From an uncultured Candidatus Melainabacteria bacterium (GTDB taxonomy: Bacteria; Cyanobacteriota; Vampirovibrionia; Gastranaerophilales; Gastranaerophilaceae): a DNA stretch of 64,000 nt. Positions 25,886 through 34,493 of this stretch are shown here, in pieces (position 1 is the stretch's first letter; each line of letters starts with the position of its first letter). The notes under the pieces were generated by a model, which saw only the letters and a list, made by a program, of their open reading frames with translations, made no database searches and had not been told where the DNA came from. Location: the NCBI GenBank assembly GCA_934692625.1, contig CAKUUC010000006.1, forward strand, positions 1 through 64,000, in the 5' to 3' direction. Made by a program: the position numbers and the translations under genes.

Positions 25886-26711
25886 TTTTTGAACCTGCAA
25901 CTGTAGCCAAAGCCATTGCGCCAGCGCCGACAATGTATGTCATTGCTCCGAGTCGGTTGCTTTTTATAACTTTTTTCGCAATATCCGGTGATAGTAATTC
26001 TTTTGCCAGTTTGTTCCCTCGCTGACTTGCCTTCAATTCTTCTGCAATGATTGGAACACTTGAAGCAATTGACAATGTGCCTGCATTATTTTTTATAAAT
26101 GTAGTTGCCGAATCAATTGCACCTGTCGAGGTTTCGCCTTCAGATTTTTTTCCTTTGCCGATTGCAATAGCAGCAATCCAAAATGGCAATGCTGTTGTCA
26201 AACCACGAGTTTTTATAATTGTTCTCCAAAATTTGCTTGAATTATTATTTATCGCATGTCCAATTTCATGAAATCCTGCAAGCGGCTGCTTATTGGTATT
26301 TATTAGTATTTTGTTGAAATTAGTAAAATAAAAAGAATTGTCTCCATTACGAGCAATATTAACATCATTAAATTTCACTCTTCGGACAATCGCACGAATA
26401 AAATCTTTGATAGTAGGTTTATTGCTACTAATCATTCTTTTGGGTGGATTATTTTCATATCTGGCAAAATCTAAAATTTTGACTCCTTTGTTTTTCATTC
26501 CTGATTGAGAAAGAGCTCTATTTATCTTTTCTCGCATATAATTAGTATCTAAGCCGGAATTTAAGTGCTTATCTTTTTGGTCTAAAATATCTGTATTAAG
26601 TTTTGTTCGTATAATACCAAGACTAGCCGCCCCTGCTCCTATCGCAAGAATTGATTTTACTTTGCTCGGCTGTTCGCAAGTTGAAACTTGTTTTATACCA
26701 TTGATACTCAT
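25866..26711 (-). CDS. Membrane protein with HEIGH metalloprotease-like motif
   Basis: 281 residues. A Gly/Ala-rich N-terminal hydrophobic segment (about 18-34), then a soluble part with GFHEIGHAINNN: His148-Glu149-His152, the HExxH zinc motif. Two further hydrophobic segments flank it (ALPFWIAAIAIG and the C-terminal YIVGAGAMALATVAG). EELKAS at about 227 could give the third ligand (Glu), as in gluzincins. Function unknown; a membrane-bound peptidase is an inference. It lies between two REPs of the same orientation. Confidence 0.65.
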   Translation of the reverse strand: MSINGIKQVSTCEQPSKVKSILAIGAGAASLGIIRTKLNTDILDQKDKHLNSGLDTNYMREKINRALSQSGMKNKGVKILDFARYENNPPKRMISSNKPTIKDFIRAIVRRVKFNDVNIARNGDNSFYFTNFNKILINTNKQPLAGFHEIGHAINNNSSKFWRTIIKTRGLTTALPFWIAAIAIGKGKKSEGETSTGAIDSATTFIKNNAGTLSIASSVPIIAEELKASQRGNKLAKELLSPDIAKKVIKSNRLGAMTYIVGAGAMALATVAGSKIRDLIA

Positions 26712-26841
26712 TTCTATATAATCCCCTATGTATTATTAAAAATTTTGTTTTTAAAAATATTGCTAAAGTTTCAGAATATATAAAGATATATTAAGCGAAA
26801 TGTTACTAGGTGTATTAAAGCGAGTAGGAAGTAGGTTAGTA

Positions 26842-26864
26842 GTAGGTCAGGCACTGCCTGACAC
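26842..26864 (+). repeat. REP palindrome 5' of the RAYT gene
   Basis: GTAG foot plus GTCAGGCA-C-TGCCTGAC at 26846-26862, preceded by a GTAGGAAGTAGGTTAGTA run. It forms an inverted pair with the REP at 27409. Confidence 0.92.
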
Positions 26865-26893
26865 AAATAGAAATTTTATTGTAGAATGTAAAA

Positions 26894-27406
26894 ATGAATT
26901 ATAAAAGATTGTTTATTCCAAATTCTTTGATATTTGTGACTGTCGTGACAAAATATAGAAAACCAATACTTATAGAAAATATAGAATATCTAAAAGAATC
27001 GTTTAAGTTAGCAAAGCAAAAATTTTCTTTTGATATTATTGCAATAGTAGTAAATAAAGATCATTTTCACATGATTATAAAACCAGACGATATAAATTCT
27101 TATCCAAAAATTATTGGTAGTATAAAACGATTATTTACAAAAATTTCAGGGATAAAATATTCAAAAAATAATAATAATGAATCAGATATATGGCAGCGAA
27201 GATATTGGGAACATACTATAATTGATGAAGAAGATTTAAACAAATATTTAGACTATATTCATTACAACTCTGTTAAGCATTATGGAATTATGCCAAAAGA
27301 TTGGCAATTTTCATCGTTTAAAAATTTTGTGAAATTAGGTGTTTATGAAAATAGTTGGTGTAATTTTGACGATAAGTACAAAATAAATAATATGGATTTA
27401 GAATAA
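26894..27406 (+). CDS. REP-associated tyrosine transposase (RAYT, Y1/HUH family)
   Basis: 170 residues. The HUH motif is DHFHMII near residue 57; WQRRYWEHTI and DYIHYNSVKHYG near residue 135 are family signatures, the latter with the catalytic tyrosine. RAYTs nick and join single-stranded REP hairpins next to a GTAG/GTGG tetranucleotide. This gene is bracketed by inverted REPs with GTAG feet, 29 bases before its ATG and 2 bases after its stop. The frame is intact, so the system may still be active. Confidence 0.95.
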   Translation: MNYKRLFIPNSLIFVTVVTKYRKPILIENIEYLKESFKLAKQKFSFDIIAIVVNKDHFHMIIKPDDINSYPKIIGSIKRLFTKISGIKYSKNNNNESDIWQRRYWEHTIIDEEDLNKYLDYIHYNSVKHYGIMPKDWQFSSFKNFVKLGVYENSWCNFDDKYKINNMDLE

Positions 27407-27408
27407 TT

Positions 27409-27434
27409 GTGTCAGGCAGTGCCTGACCTACATT
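27409..27434 (-). repeat. REP palindrome 3' of the RAYT gene
   Basis: GTCAGGCA-G-TGCCTGAC at 27411-27427 followed by CTAC, the inverted form of the upstream REP, starting two bases after the RAYT stop. Confidence 0.92.
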
Positions 27435-27457
27435 TAGGCTTTGTTTCATTTAGGTAT

Positions 27458-27498
27458 TGCAAAAAATATCAAACATTAAAAACCTCTCGGAGATGGAT
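27458..27498 (-). repeat. Partial duplicate of the tRNA-Gln 3' end
   Basis: About 40 bases (from GCAAA...TATCAAA to ACCTCTCGGAGATGGATT) repeat the 3' end and downstream flank of tRNA-Gln at 27658-27699. The copy keeps the acceptor and part of the T arm only. Such direct repeats of a tRNA 3' end are typical integration scars. The 160 bases between the copies hold no gene that I can support. Confidence 0.7.
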
Positions 27499-27683
27499 TT
27501 CAGCTCAGCTGCCGGCGAGCATCACGAGCCGAGCAGAAGAGGGTACCCCGAAGCAAGAAAAATCAACGCATTCATTAGATTAACACTCAAGGGGTTGAAC
27601 CAAAATTTTTGAGTGGCACGAAAAAATTTGTGGAGAGAAGCCTCTCCAAATGGATTATGCAAAGACTATCAAATAATTAAAAC

Positions 27684-27754
27684 CTCTCGGAGATGGATTC
27701 GAACCACCGTTGGATGATCCAGAGTCATCAGTCCTGCCGCTAGACGATCCGAGA
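27684..27754 (-). tRNA. tRNA-Gln (CTG)
   Basis: Read on the minus strand: acceptor TCTCGGA/TCCGAGA, D stem GTCT/GGAC, anticodon stem GATGA/TCATC with loop CTCTGGA giving CTG, and T loop TTCGAAT. The CCA is not encoded. Confidence 0.93.
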
Positions 27755-27838
27755 ATATATTAATATAAATTTCAAAACCAACAGTTGAGCAAATTCTCAA
27801 CACGGGTATTTTAGCACAGATTTTTGGGAATTGCAAAA

Positions 27839-28840
27839 TTATTTCTTGTTTAGACTATCACCGTATCCTGTTGAAATATATCTGCCAATTGATTTAATTT
27901 TTGCTTCAATGCAACCTCGACATTTATTTGGGTGTTCGTTGATGCAAATTTTATTTGGGTAGATTTCGTATTTCGTTTTGAATTCAGAGGTTGTAACATT
28001 TGGCATGACAACGTTTGCGCCACTTTGAAGTGCGATTAATCTTCCGTTTGGATTAAGGGTTTCCATTGCTGTTGTTGCGGGAATATTTATATTTGGCAAC
28101 ATCAAACGAGATAGCGCCATGACTTTCAATGCAAGTGTAAAACTTCCGGTTTGAGCATTGGCTAATGGAGTGTTTGGGTGTGGAATAAACGGTCCTATGC
28201 CGAGCATTTGAACATCCATTTCTTTGAAAAATAAAATATCATCAGCCAAAGACTCAATTGTTTGATTGGGCAAACCAACTAAACAACCTGTTCCGAGTTC
28301 ATAATTCAATGTTTTCAAGTTTTTGAGGCATTGTACACGGTTTTCGAAGCTCATATTTGGATGCATTTGACGGTATAAATTTTCATCAGTCGTTTCTATT
28401 CTGATTAAATACCTATCTGCTCCTGAAATTTTGAAGGCTTTGTAATCGTCAAAACTGCGTTCGCCGATACTTAGAGTTAGTGCAACGTCAAGATTTTTTA
28501 TTCTTTCGATGATTTTGCACATTTTATCAGTTGTGTAATAATCATTTTCACCTGATTGCAAGACAATAGTTTTGTAACCAAGATTAACCGCATTTTGTGC
28601 TAGTTCAAAAATTTCATCTGAGGATAAGTTGTAGCGTTTTGCATCTTTATTCGGCGCTCTAAGTCCACAATATTTGCATGTACGTTTACAAGTACTCGAG
28701 AATTCAATGAGCGCTCTCAGATGAACTTCATCTCCAACATTTTCTTTGCGAACTTTGTCAGCAAGAGAAAACAGCCAATCATTTTGGCTGTCATCTCTCA
28801 AAATATCTATAAGTTCATGTCTTGTGAAACTTGTAGTCAT
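27839..28840 (-). CDS. hydE: HydE-like radical SAM enzyme ([FeFe]-hydrogenase maturase type)
   Basis: 333 residues. The radical SAM cluster motif is CKRTCKYCG near residue 51, followed by LQSGEN and a TIM-barrel core. A second cysteine set near the end, C-x7-C-x2-C (CINEHPNKCRGC), matches the auxiliary cluster of HydE and argues against biotin synthase. HydE helps build the diiron subcluster of [FeFe] hydrogenase. hydF, hydG and a hydrogenase are not in the window. It starts 7 bases after bioB; PylB-type methylornithine synthase is the main alternative. Confidence 0.82.
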   Translation of the reverse strand: MTTSFTRHELIDILRDDSQNDWLFSLADKVRKENVGDEVHLRALIEFSSTCKRTCKYCGLRAPNKDAKRYNLSSDEIFELAQNAVNLGYKTIVLQSGENDYYTTDKMCKIIERIKNLDVALTLSIGERSFDDYKAFKISGADRYLIRIETTDENLYRQMHPNMSFENRVQCLKNLKTLNYELGTGCLVGLPNQTIESLADDILFFKEMDVQMLGIGPFIPHPNTPLANAQTGSFTLALKVMALSRLMLPNINIPATTAMETLNPNGRLIALQSGANVVMPNVTTSEFKTKYEIYPNKICINEHPNKCRGCIEAKIKSIGRYISTGYGDSLNKK

Positions 28841-28847
28841 TAAATTC

Positions 28848-29786
28848 TTACACCATTACCATGTCAAGTTCTTTCAACATTTCTTTATCGTCTTTTGAAT
28901 TTGAACCTGCTGTTGTCAAATAATTTCCAACAAGAACTGAGTTGATACCTGCAACAATACCACGTTTTTGGTTTTCGTGAGAAAGTCTTGTAGTTCTTCC
29001 GCCTGCATAACGTAACATTGCGTTAGGTAAAATTATTCTGAAAATACAAATTGTTTTAAGAATTTCTTCTTCATCAATTTTATCTTCGTAACCTTCTAAC
29101 GGAGTTCCTTTGATTGGGTTAAGGAAGTTGATAGGAACTGTTTTCGGATTAAGTTCTTTTAGTGATAGAGCCATATCAATTCTATCTTCACGAGTTTCGC
29201 CCATACCGATAATTACACCGCAGCATGCTTCCATACCATATTTTTGAATAGTTTTAACAGTATTAACTCTATCTTCAAATTTGTGAGTTGTACAAATTTT
29301 TTCGTGATAGTTTTTAGAAGTGTTGATATTGTGGTTAAATCTTTCAACACCTGCTTCTTTAATTTGTTTAATTTGGTCTTCTGAAAGTAAACCAAGAGAT
29401 GCGCAACAGTGAATTCCATCAATAGAAGCAACGGCTTTAATCATTTCCAAGATTTTTTGGAAGTCTGCATCATTTGGAACTCTGCCTGATGTTACGATAC
29501 AAAATCTTGTTGCGCCGTTTTCTTTTGCACTTAGAGCGGCTTTTTTTACTGTTTCAACGTCAAGTAGTGGGTGACATTCTATTTCTGCGTGGTTGTGTTT
29601 ACTTTGAGCACAATATTTGCAATTTTCGCCACAAGCACCGGTTTTTGCACTAATAATACTGCAAGCTTCAACTTCATTGTTGAAATTATCTTTTGTAACG
29701 CTGCTTGAAATTTCTAATAATTCATCTAGTGATTTGTCATATAATTTCAAATAATCTTCTTTAGTATAATCTTTAAATTTGTCCAT
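28848..29786 (-). CDS. bioB: Biotin synthase
   Basis: 312 residues from the ATG with AAGGAGAG upstream; a longer frame to 29828 lacks such a signal. The radical SAM motif is CGENCKYCAQS near residue 50, with the GVERFNHNINTS and NFLNPIKGTPL segments and the basic MLRYAGGRTT near the C-terminus that holds the [2Fe-2S] ligand. It inserts sulfur into dethiobiotin. Only bioB is present; the other biotin genes are elsewhere or absent. Confidence 0.94.
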   Translation of the reverse strand: MDKFKDYTKEDYLKLYDKSLDELLEISSSVTKDNFNNEVEACSIISAKTGACGENCKYCAQSKHNHAEIECHPLLDVETVKKAALSAKENGATRFCIVTSGRVPNDADFQKILEMIKAVASIDGIHCCASLGLLSEDQIKQIKEAGVERFNHNINTSKNYHEKICTTHKFEDRVNTVKTIQKYGMEACCGVIIGMGETREDRIDMALSLKELNPKTVPINFLNPIKGTPLEGYEDKIDEEEILKTICIFRIILPNAMLRYAGGRTTRLSHENQKRGIVAGINSVLVGNYLTTAGSNSKDDKEMLKELDMVMV

Positions 29787-29873
29787 TATTCTCTCCTTTT
29801 GCAAGTATATCCCATACAATATTTTCACAATAGCACAAATAATTTGAAATTTATATTAAATGTGAACAAATTT

Positions 29874-30593
29874 TTAAGGATAAATAAATGGACAAACTTC
29901 ATTGGCAAAAACGATTTCTACATCGTTGCCAATAATGTTTTTTAAAACTTCACGAATTAGGATTTCTGATTCAAAATGTCCAAGGTCAAAAACAATAATA
30001 TCACTATCTAATGCGGTATGGAATTTTAAATCCGCCGTAACAAGGCAATCTGCACCAAGACTTTTGGCTTCTTGAATAAAATCGGCTCCGCTACCTGCAC
30101 AGAAAAATATTTTAGAAATTTCGGTAGCTTTTTTGTTATTCACATAACGAAGATTTGGCGAAATTTTTAATAGTTGTTTGACAAAATTTTCAACATTTAT
30201 AGGGTTAGGTAGTTCAACTTTGCGCAAAAAATCATGGTTAATTTGCTTTTGTACGTTTTTTAACCCTAATACATTTATTATCGTGTCTGTCGTTCCGCCG
30301 TTTGCTTTGTCCATATTTGTATGAGCGCTGTAAATATCAATTTGAGGGGAATTGTTTTCATCTAATAAGCCTTTTGCAAAATTCACATAAAACATCGGAT
30401 GGTGAGATACTATCATATCGCAATTTTCGCTAATGGCTTGATTTATCACCTCATCTGTCGGGGTTAAACAAATCATTACTTTGGAAACTTCTGTTTTTGT
30501 TGTTTCCACCATGAACCCGACACAATCCCAGGGCTCTGCGGTTTCTGTCGGAGCAAAATTTTCTATTCTTTTTGTTAATAAATATTTATTCAC
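29874..30593 (-). CDS. NIF3-family protein
   Basis: 239 residues of the Nif3/DUF34 family, with metal-binding features VSHHPMFYV near residue 63, YSAHTNMDKANGG near residue 90 and DLGHFESE near the end. Often annotated as type 2 GTP cyclohydrolase I, but activity is poorly established. The start is GTG and overlaps the coaBC stop by 8 bases, so translation is coupled. Confidence 0.88.
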   Translation of the reverse strand: MNKYLLTKRIENFAPTETAEPWDCVGFMVETTKTEVSKVMICLTPTDEVINQAISENCDMIVSHHPMFYVNFAKGLLDENNSPQIDIYSAHTNMDKANGGTTDTIINVLGLKNVQKQINHDFLRKVELPNPINVENFVKQLLKISPNLRYVNNKKATEISKIFFCAGSGADFIQEAKSLGADCLVTADLKFHTALDSDIIVFDLGHFESEILIREVLKNIIGNDVEIVFANEVCPFIYP

Positions 30594-31791
30594 TTATGTA
30601 CTCTAAAATTTTCTTTGCTATTATATCTTTTGAGGCTTTTTCAACCTTGACACTTTTACCGGTTTTGTCAAAAATTACCACTTCATTCTCATCGGATGAA
30701 AATCCGATATCGTGTCTTGAAATGTCGTTGGCGACAAGAAAATCGCAATTTTTCTTCTGAATTTTAATTTTTGCATTCTCAATTAAATTTTCACTTTCTG
30801 CACAAAATCCGACAACGATTTGATGGGTTTTCTTTTCGCACAAATATTTCAAAATGTCCGGATTTTTAACAAGTTCCAAAGTCAAAGTATCGGAGTCAGT
30901 TTTTTTCATTTTTTGCTCAGAATAATTTTTTACTCTGTAATCAGCAACGGCAGCTGCCATAATAACGATATCAGATGTTTCAAATTCATTATCCAATGCA
31001 TTTTGCATATCTCGTGCAGATTTCACTTTGACAACTTTAAATGCTGCTTGAGTATCTTTTGTTGTAATTAGAATAACTTCGGCACCCATTTTCTGAGCAA
31101 TTTTAGCAAGTGAAAATCCCATTTTCCCAGATGAGTAATTTGAAATATATCTGACTGGGTCAATGTCTTCAATTGTTCCGCCAGAAGTGATTACAACTTT
31201 TTTACCTTTTAGAATTTGAGAAAATGAAAAATATTCACCGACTGCATTTAGAATTTTGTCTAAACTGCATAAACGACCTTTGCCTAAGTATCCACAGGCT
31301 AAAAATCCGCTTTCCGGCTCAATGAATTCAACACCTTGTGTTTTCAATTTGGAAATGTTTTCTTGTACATTAGGGTTTTCCCACATGTGACAGTTCATTG
31401 CCGGAGCAATAAACATTTGTTTTGAAAATGCACAGGCAATTGATGTTAAAAGATTATCGGCAATCCCTGTTGCAATTTTGGAAATTGTATTGGCGGTAGC
31501 AGGTGCAATAACCATAACATCTGCCCAATCAGCAAGGGAGATATGTTCCGGTTTCCAATTTTTTACGTCAAATTCTTCCACGAAAATTTCATTTTGACTC
31601 AAGTTTTGAAGGGTTAATTTTGTGACGAAATTTAGCGAATTTGGAGTGCAGACAACTTTTACATTTGCGCCGTTTTTTTTGAAATCTCGAATTAGTGTAC
31701 AAATTTTGTACGCCGCAATTCCGCCGGTAATTCCAAGCAAAATATTTTTGTTTTTAAATTGTTCGCTAAAATTTATGGAAGTTGTACCCAT
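30586..31791 (-). CDS. coaBC: Phosphopantothenoylcysteine decarboxylase/synthetase
   Basis: 401-residue bifunctional enzyme of coenzyme A synthesis. The N-terminal CoaC flavoprotein has GITGGIAAYK, EHISLADWAD with the catalytic His, PAMNCHMW and ACGYLGKGRL. The C-terminal CoaB begins near residue 190 with KVVITSGGTIEDIDPVRYISN and has the KKxD-like and NDIS segments. It lies 6 bases after gmk. Confidence 0.95.
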   Translation of the reverse strand: MGTTSINFSEQFKNKNILLGITGGIAAYKICTLIRDFKKNGANVKVVCTPNSLNFVTKLTLQNLSQNEIFVEEFDVKNWKPEHISLADWADVMVIAPATANTISKIATGIADNLLTSIACAFSKQMFIAPAMNCHMWENPNVQENISKLKTQGVEFIEPESGFLACGYLGKGRLCSLDKILNAVGEYFSFSQILKGKKVVITSGGTIEDIDPVRYISNYSSGKMGFSLAKIAQKMGAEVILITTKDTQAAFKVVKVKSARDMQNALDNEFETSDIVIMAAAVADYRVKNYSEQKMKKTDSDTLTLELVKNPDILKYLCEKKTHQIVVGFCAESENLIENAKIKIQKKNCDFLVANDISRHDIGFSSDENEVVIFDKTGKSVKVEKASKDIIAKKILEYISE

Positions 31792-31797
31792 ACGAAC

Positions 31798-32358
31798 TTA
31801 CTCCAATTCACGAGTTGTAATTTTTTCCAGTTCTTCGACTGCATTTTGAATACTGTCATTCACAACTACATAATCATATTGTTTAGAACGTTCAATCTCG
31901 ATAGAAACTTCGTGTAATCTCTTTTGGATTGCTGCTTCATCTTCTGTATGGCGACCGCGAAGACGGTGTTCGAGTTCTTCAAAACTAGGTGGAGCAATGA
32001 ATATTAAAACTGCTTCCGGCATTTGTTGTTTAACCTTCAATGCGCCTTGCGTTTCGATTTCAAGGATAACATTCATACCTTCTTCGAGTTTTTGAGTAAT
32101 ATATTTTTTCTTTGTTCCGTAAAAATTTCCTGCAAATTCTGCATATTCAAGAAATTTGTTTTCATTTATGCAACGGGTAAATTCATCTTTTGTTACAAAG
32201 AAATAATTTACTCCGTCAACCTCTCCTGGGCGAGGTTTGCGAGTTGTGCAAGAAATTGACACTAAAAAATGTTCAGAATTTCTCGCCATGAATTCTTTCA
32301 AAACAGTGCCTTTTCCGACACCGGAACACCCTGAGATTACAAACAATTTTTTATTCAT
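31798..32358 (-). CDS. gmk: Guanylate kinase
   Basis: 186 residues. P-loop GCSGVGKGT at 9-17, SCTTRKPRPGEVDGVNYFF for GMP binding, and the lid RLRGRHTED. It phosphorylates GMP to GDP. It heads the gmk-coaBC-nif3 operon, an arrangement common in bacteria. Confidence 0.96.
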   Translation of the reverse strand: MNKKLFVISGCSGVGKGTVLKEFMARNSEHFLVSISCTTRKPRPGEVDGVNYFFVTKDEFTRCINENKFLEYAEFAGNFYGTKKKYITQKLEEGMNVILEIETQGALKVKQQMPEAVLIFIAPPSFEELEHRLRGRHTEDEAAIQKRLHEVSIEIERSKQYDYVVVNDSIQNAVEELEKITTRELE

Positions 32359-32509
32359 AGACTGATTATACTATGAAGATGAAAAAAATAAATAATAGAA
32401 ATTCAAATTTCAAAATTAAATATTAACAAATGTAACAAACCTGAAAGCATGTGAAATTAGGCGTTTCGCCATGTTTTTATATATATAAGAAGAAAGATAA
32501 GAGAGCTAT

Positions 32510-33895
32510 ATGAGTTTAGATGCAGTACAACTGAATAAACGTATAGGACTTGGACAGTCATCATTCGGTTCGCCAAAAGTCGGCGGTGGTGCTAGTGCCA
32601 AGACTACGGGTTTGTCTGCTCAGGCTACTAAAAACCTGAGTGGTGCTAGTCTTGCAAATAAACCTTCTGTATTTTCTTTCACTCAACAATCAGGATATCA
32701 CAGAGTTTACGGTAATAATGCTGCTAAAAATAAAACTCAACTTAACCTTGAAAGACGTCATGCTGCAAATAATGCAAGAAATCAAGGTGTAAGAACTAGT
32801 GCAGATTATACAAATATCGGTTTTGTACAAGCCGCTCCTCAACAACCACACATGAGTACTCTTGGACAAATCGGTCTTGGTATACAAAAGGGATTTCAAG
32901 CATTCCAATTAGGATATCAAATATTTGGCGGTGCAAATAACGGTGCAAGAATTAATCAAGGAATGTCAACACTTGGCAATAGTGGTTCACAAGTCCAAAT
33001 GTCATCATCAGCAGGTCAAAGTGCAATTGCTGGCATGCAAAATGCTCAAACGTCAGGTGCGATGACAACAGCTATTAAAAATGCACAAACTCAAAAAGCC
33101 GAATTAGAAGGCAAAACTGAAAGTTTGAAAGCTAAAGCAGGACAAGATACAAAGCAATTACAAGAAGAGGTAAAAACTGCAGAAAAAGGCAAAGCAGACA
33201 GTAGCCAAAAGTTGACTAATGCTAAAAATACAGTTAGCATCAAAACAAAATTACAAAAAACTCAAGAACTTGCATTAGAAAGTGCTAACAAAACATTAGA
33301 CAAAGCTACAACTGAAGTATCAAATGCACAAAGCGAATTGGATAACGCAAATAGCCTTCCTGCAGATGATCCAAGTAAAGCTGCAAAAGTTAGTGCTGCA
33401 AAAGCAAAATTGGCTAAAGCTAAAGCTGCTGAAACTCAAGCTCAAAATGGTGTACACAAAGCTGAACAAGCCCTTAATGATGCAAAAGATGCAGTAAATG
33501 CGGCTACAAAGGCTCAAACAGAAGCACAAGAAAACTATGACAATGCAGAAAAGGAATACAAAGATGCTCAAACAAAATTAACTGATGCACAAGATGCGGA
33601 AGCAAAATTAAAAGAAAATGAACATGATATTAAAGAACTTGGTAATGCAATAACAAAATATCAAACACAAGTAGAACAAATGAAACAAAAAGAAGATGCA
33701 AGATTACAAGAACTTGATAAAAAGATAGATAAATTAAAAACTAAAAATGAACGAAAAGAAGGCAAAATAAATACAAGTGATGGAATGAATTTAGTGGAAC
33801 GCAACAGGGCAAAAGGCATTGATAACAGAAACCAAGAAATTTCACAACTTGTTGCTGAAAAACAAACAATTCTTCAAGGTCAAGCATCATCATAA
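32510..33895 (+). CDS. Unknown Ala/Gln/Lys-rich coiled-coil protein
   Basis: 461 residues. The first 25 residues (MSLDAVQLNKRIGLGQSSFGSPK) carry the SSFGS motif at 17-21 shared with other proteins here. Residues about 50-180 are Gly/Gln/Asn-rich with a short hydrophobic stretch (LGQIGLGIQKGFQAFQLGYQIFGG); residues about 185-440 form a very long coiled coil rich in Ala and Lys with few hydrophobic interruptions. No Sec signal or known domain. Perhaps a structural or exported filament-like protein. A repeat cluster begins right after its stop. Confidence 0.75.
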   Translation: MSLDAVQLNKRIGLGQSSFGSPKVGGGASAKTTGLSAQATKNLSGASLANKPSVFSFTQQSGYHRVYGNNAAKNKTQLNLERRHAANNARNQGVRTSADYTNIGFVQAAPQQPHMSTLGQIGLGIQKGFQAFQLGYQIFGGANNGARINQGMSTLGNSGSQVQMSSSAGQSAIAGMQNAQTSGAMTTAIKNAQTQKAELEGKTESLKAKAGQDTKQLQEEVKTAEKGKADSSQKLTNAKNTVSIKTKLQKTQELALESANKTLDKATTEVSNAQSELDNANSLPADDPSKAAKVSAAKAKLAKAKAAETQAQNGVHKAEQALNDAKDAVNAATKAQTEAQENYDNAEKEYKDAQTKLTDAQDAEAKLKENEHDIKELGNAITKYQTQVEQMKQKEDARLQELDKKIDKLKTKNERKEGKINTSDGMNLVERNRAKGIDNRNQEISQLVAEKQTILQGQASS

Positions 33896-33938
33896 GTTAA
33901 TGTATTTCGGTGTTTATATGTTTATTATCAACCGGTCT

Positions 33939-33976
33939 TTCCGGACCGCACAAACTTTTGTGAGTGCTATCCGGAA
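33939..33976. repeat. Palindrome TTCCGGA/TCCGGAA
   Basis: TTCCGGA and TCCGGAA enclose 24 bases; flanked by GTC and CTTG as in related elements. Confidence 0.5.
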
Positions 33977-34010
33977 CTTGTTTCAATATCAATTTGCCTG
34001 CCTTGGAAAA

Positions 34011-34034
34011 GTAGGTTGGCGTTGCCACGCCAAC
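34011..34034 (+). repeat. REP-like palindrome with GTAG foot
   Basis: GTAG followed by the perfect stem GTTGGCG-TTGCCA-CGCCAAC. Paired head to head with the REP at 34049. Confidence 0.75.
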
Positions 34035-34048
34035 AGCGTTAATTTATG

Positions 34049-34075
34049 TGTCTGGATAGCAATCCAGACCTACAT
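34049..34075 (-). repeat. REP-like palindrome with CTAC (inverted GTAG) foot
   Basis: GTCTGGAT-AGCA-ATCCAGAC followed by CTAC. Its stem differs from the other REPs but the foot and the CTACATTTG flank are shared. With 34011-34034 it makes an inverted BIME-like pair. Confidence 0.75.
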
Positions 34076-34106
34076 TTGCCATTGAAAGATGTGTTCAATA
34101 TTGAAC

Positions 34107-34171
34107 AGATTCTGAATAAGATAAAATCTACGCAATTAAAATTGCTTGATTTTTAATCTTTTCAGAATGAC
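34107..34171. repeat. Long palindromic element, ATTCTGAA...TTCAGAAT
   Basis: Near-identical to 11797-11862, including the core AAAATCTACGCAATT. Confidence 0.75.
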
Positions 34172-34197
34172 AAAAGCTCTGGTCTACCAACCCAAAA

Positions 34198-34226
34198 GTC
34201 ACTCTGAACTTGATTCAGAGTCTGTT
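34198..34226. repeat. Short palindrome ACTCTGAA/TTCAGAGT
   Basis: ACTCTGAACTTGATTCAGAGT, identical in stem and loop to 11889-11917. Confidence 0.75.
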
Positions 34227-34283
34227 TTTATGTGTGGTATTGAACGAGTTTATGCCAGATTGTTACAAAGCGAACCATGATAC

Positions 34284-34353
34284 CAGATTCTGAATAACAA
34301 GAAAATTAAATGCTCAAATTTTTCGCATAAATTTTCTAAGTTTTCAGAATGAC
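34284..34353. repeat. Long palindromic element, ATTCTGAA...TTCAGAAT
   Basis: Close to 918-988: AGATTCTGAATAACAAGAAAA ... TTTTCTAAGTTTTCAGAATGAC (split here; the inner AGAAAA/TTTTCT also pairs). Confidence 0.7.
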
Positions 34354-34379
34354 GAATTCCTTGCGAGTCCTACCAAATA

Positions 34380-34458
34380 GTCATTCCGGACAAGCACGAG
34401 CAGTGTGCGCAACGAAGTGAAGGCACGATTAATGCGAGTGCGAAAGATCCGGAATCTG
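34380..34458. repeat. Palindrome-bounded element with conserved core, copy 2
   Basis: The stem ATTCCGGA / TCCGGAAT encloses the same CACGAGCAGTGTGCG... core as 12011-12086. Confidence 0.75.
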
Positions 34459-34493
34459 TTTCTTTTGTTGGAGTTTAACGACGATAATTTTAC

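Larger units (their letters stand above)
33896..34493. other. Second gene-free repeat cluster
   Basis: About 600 bases with no credible gene, made of the same palindromic families as 11.8-12.6 kb, several in the same order (short ACTCTGAA, long ATTCTGAA, CACGAGCAG core, GTAG-footed REP). Confidence 0.75.
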
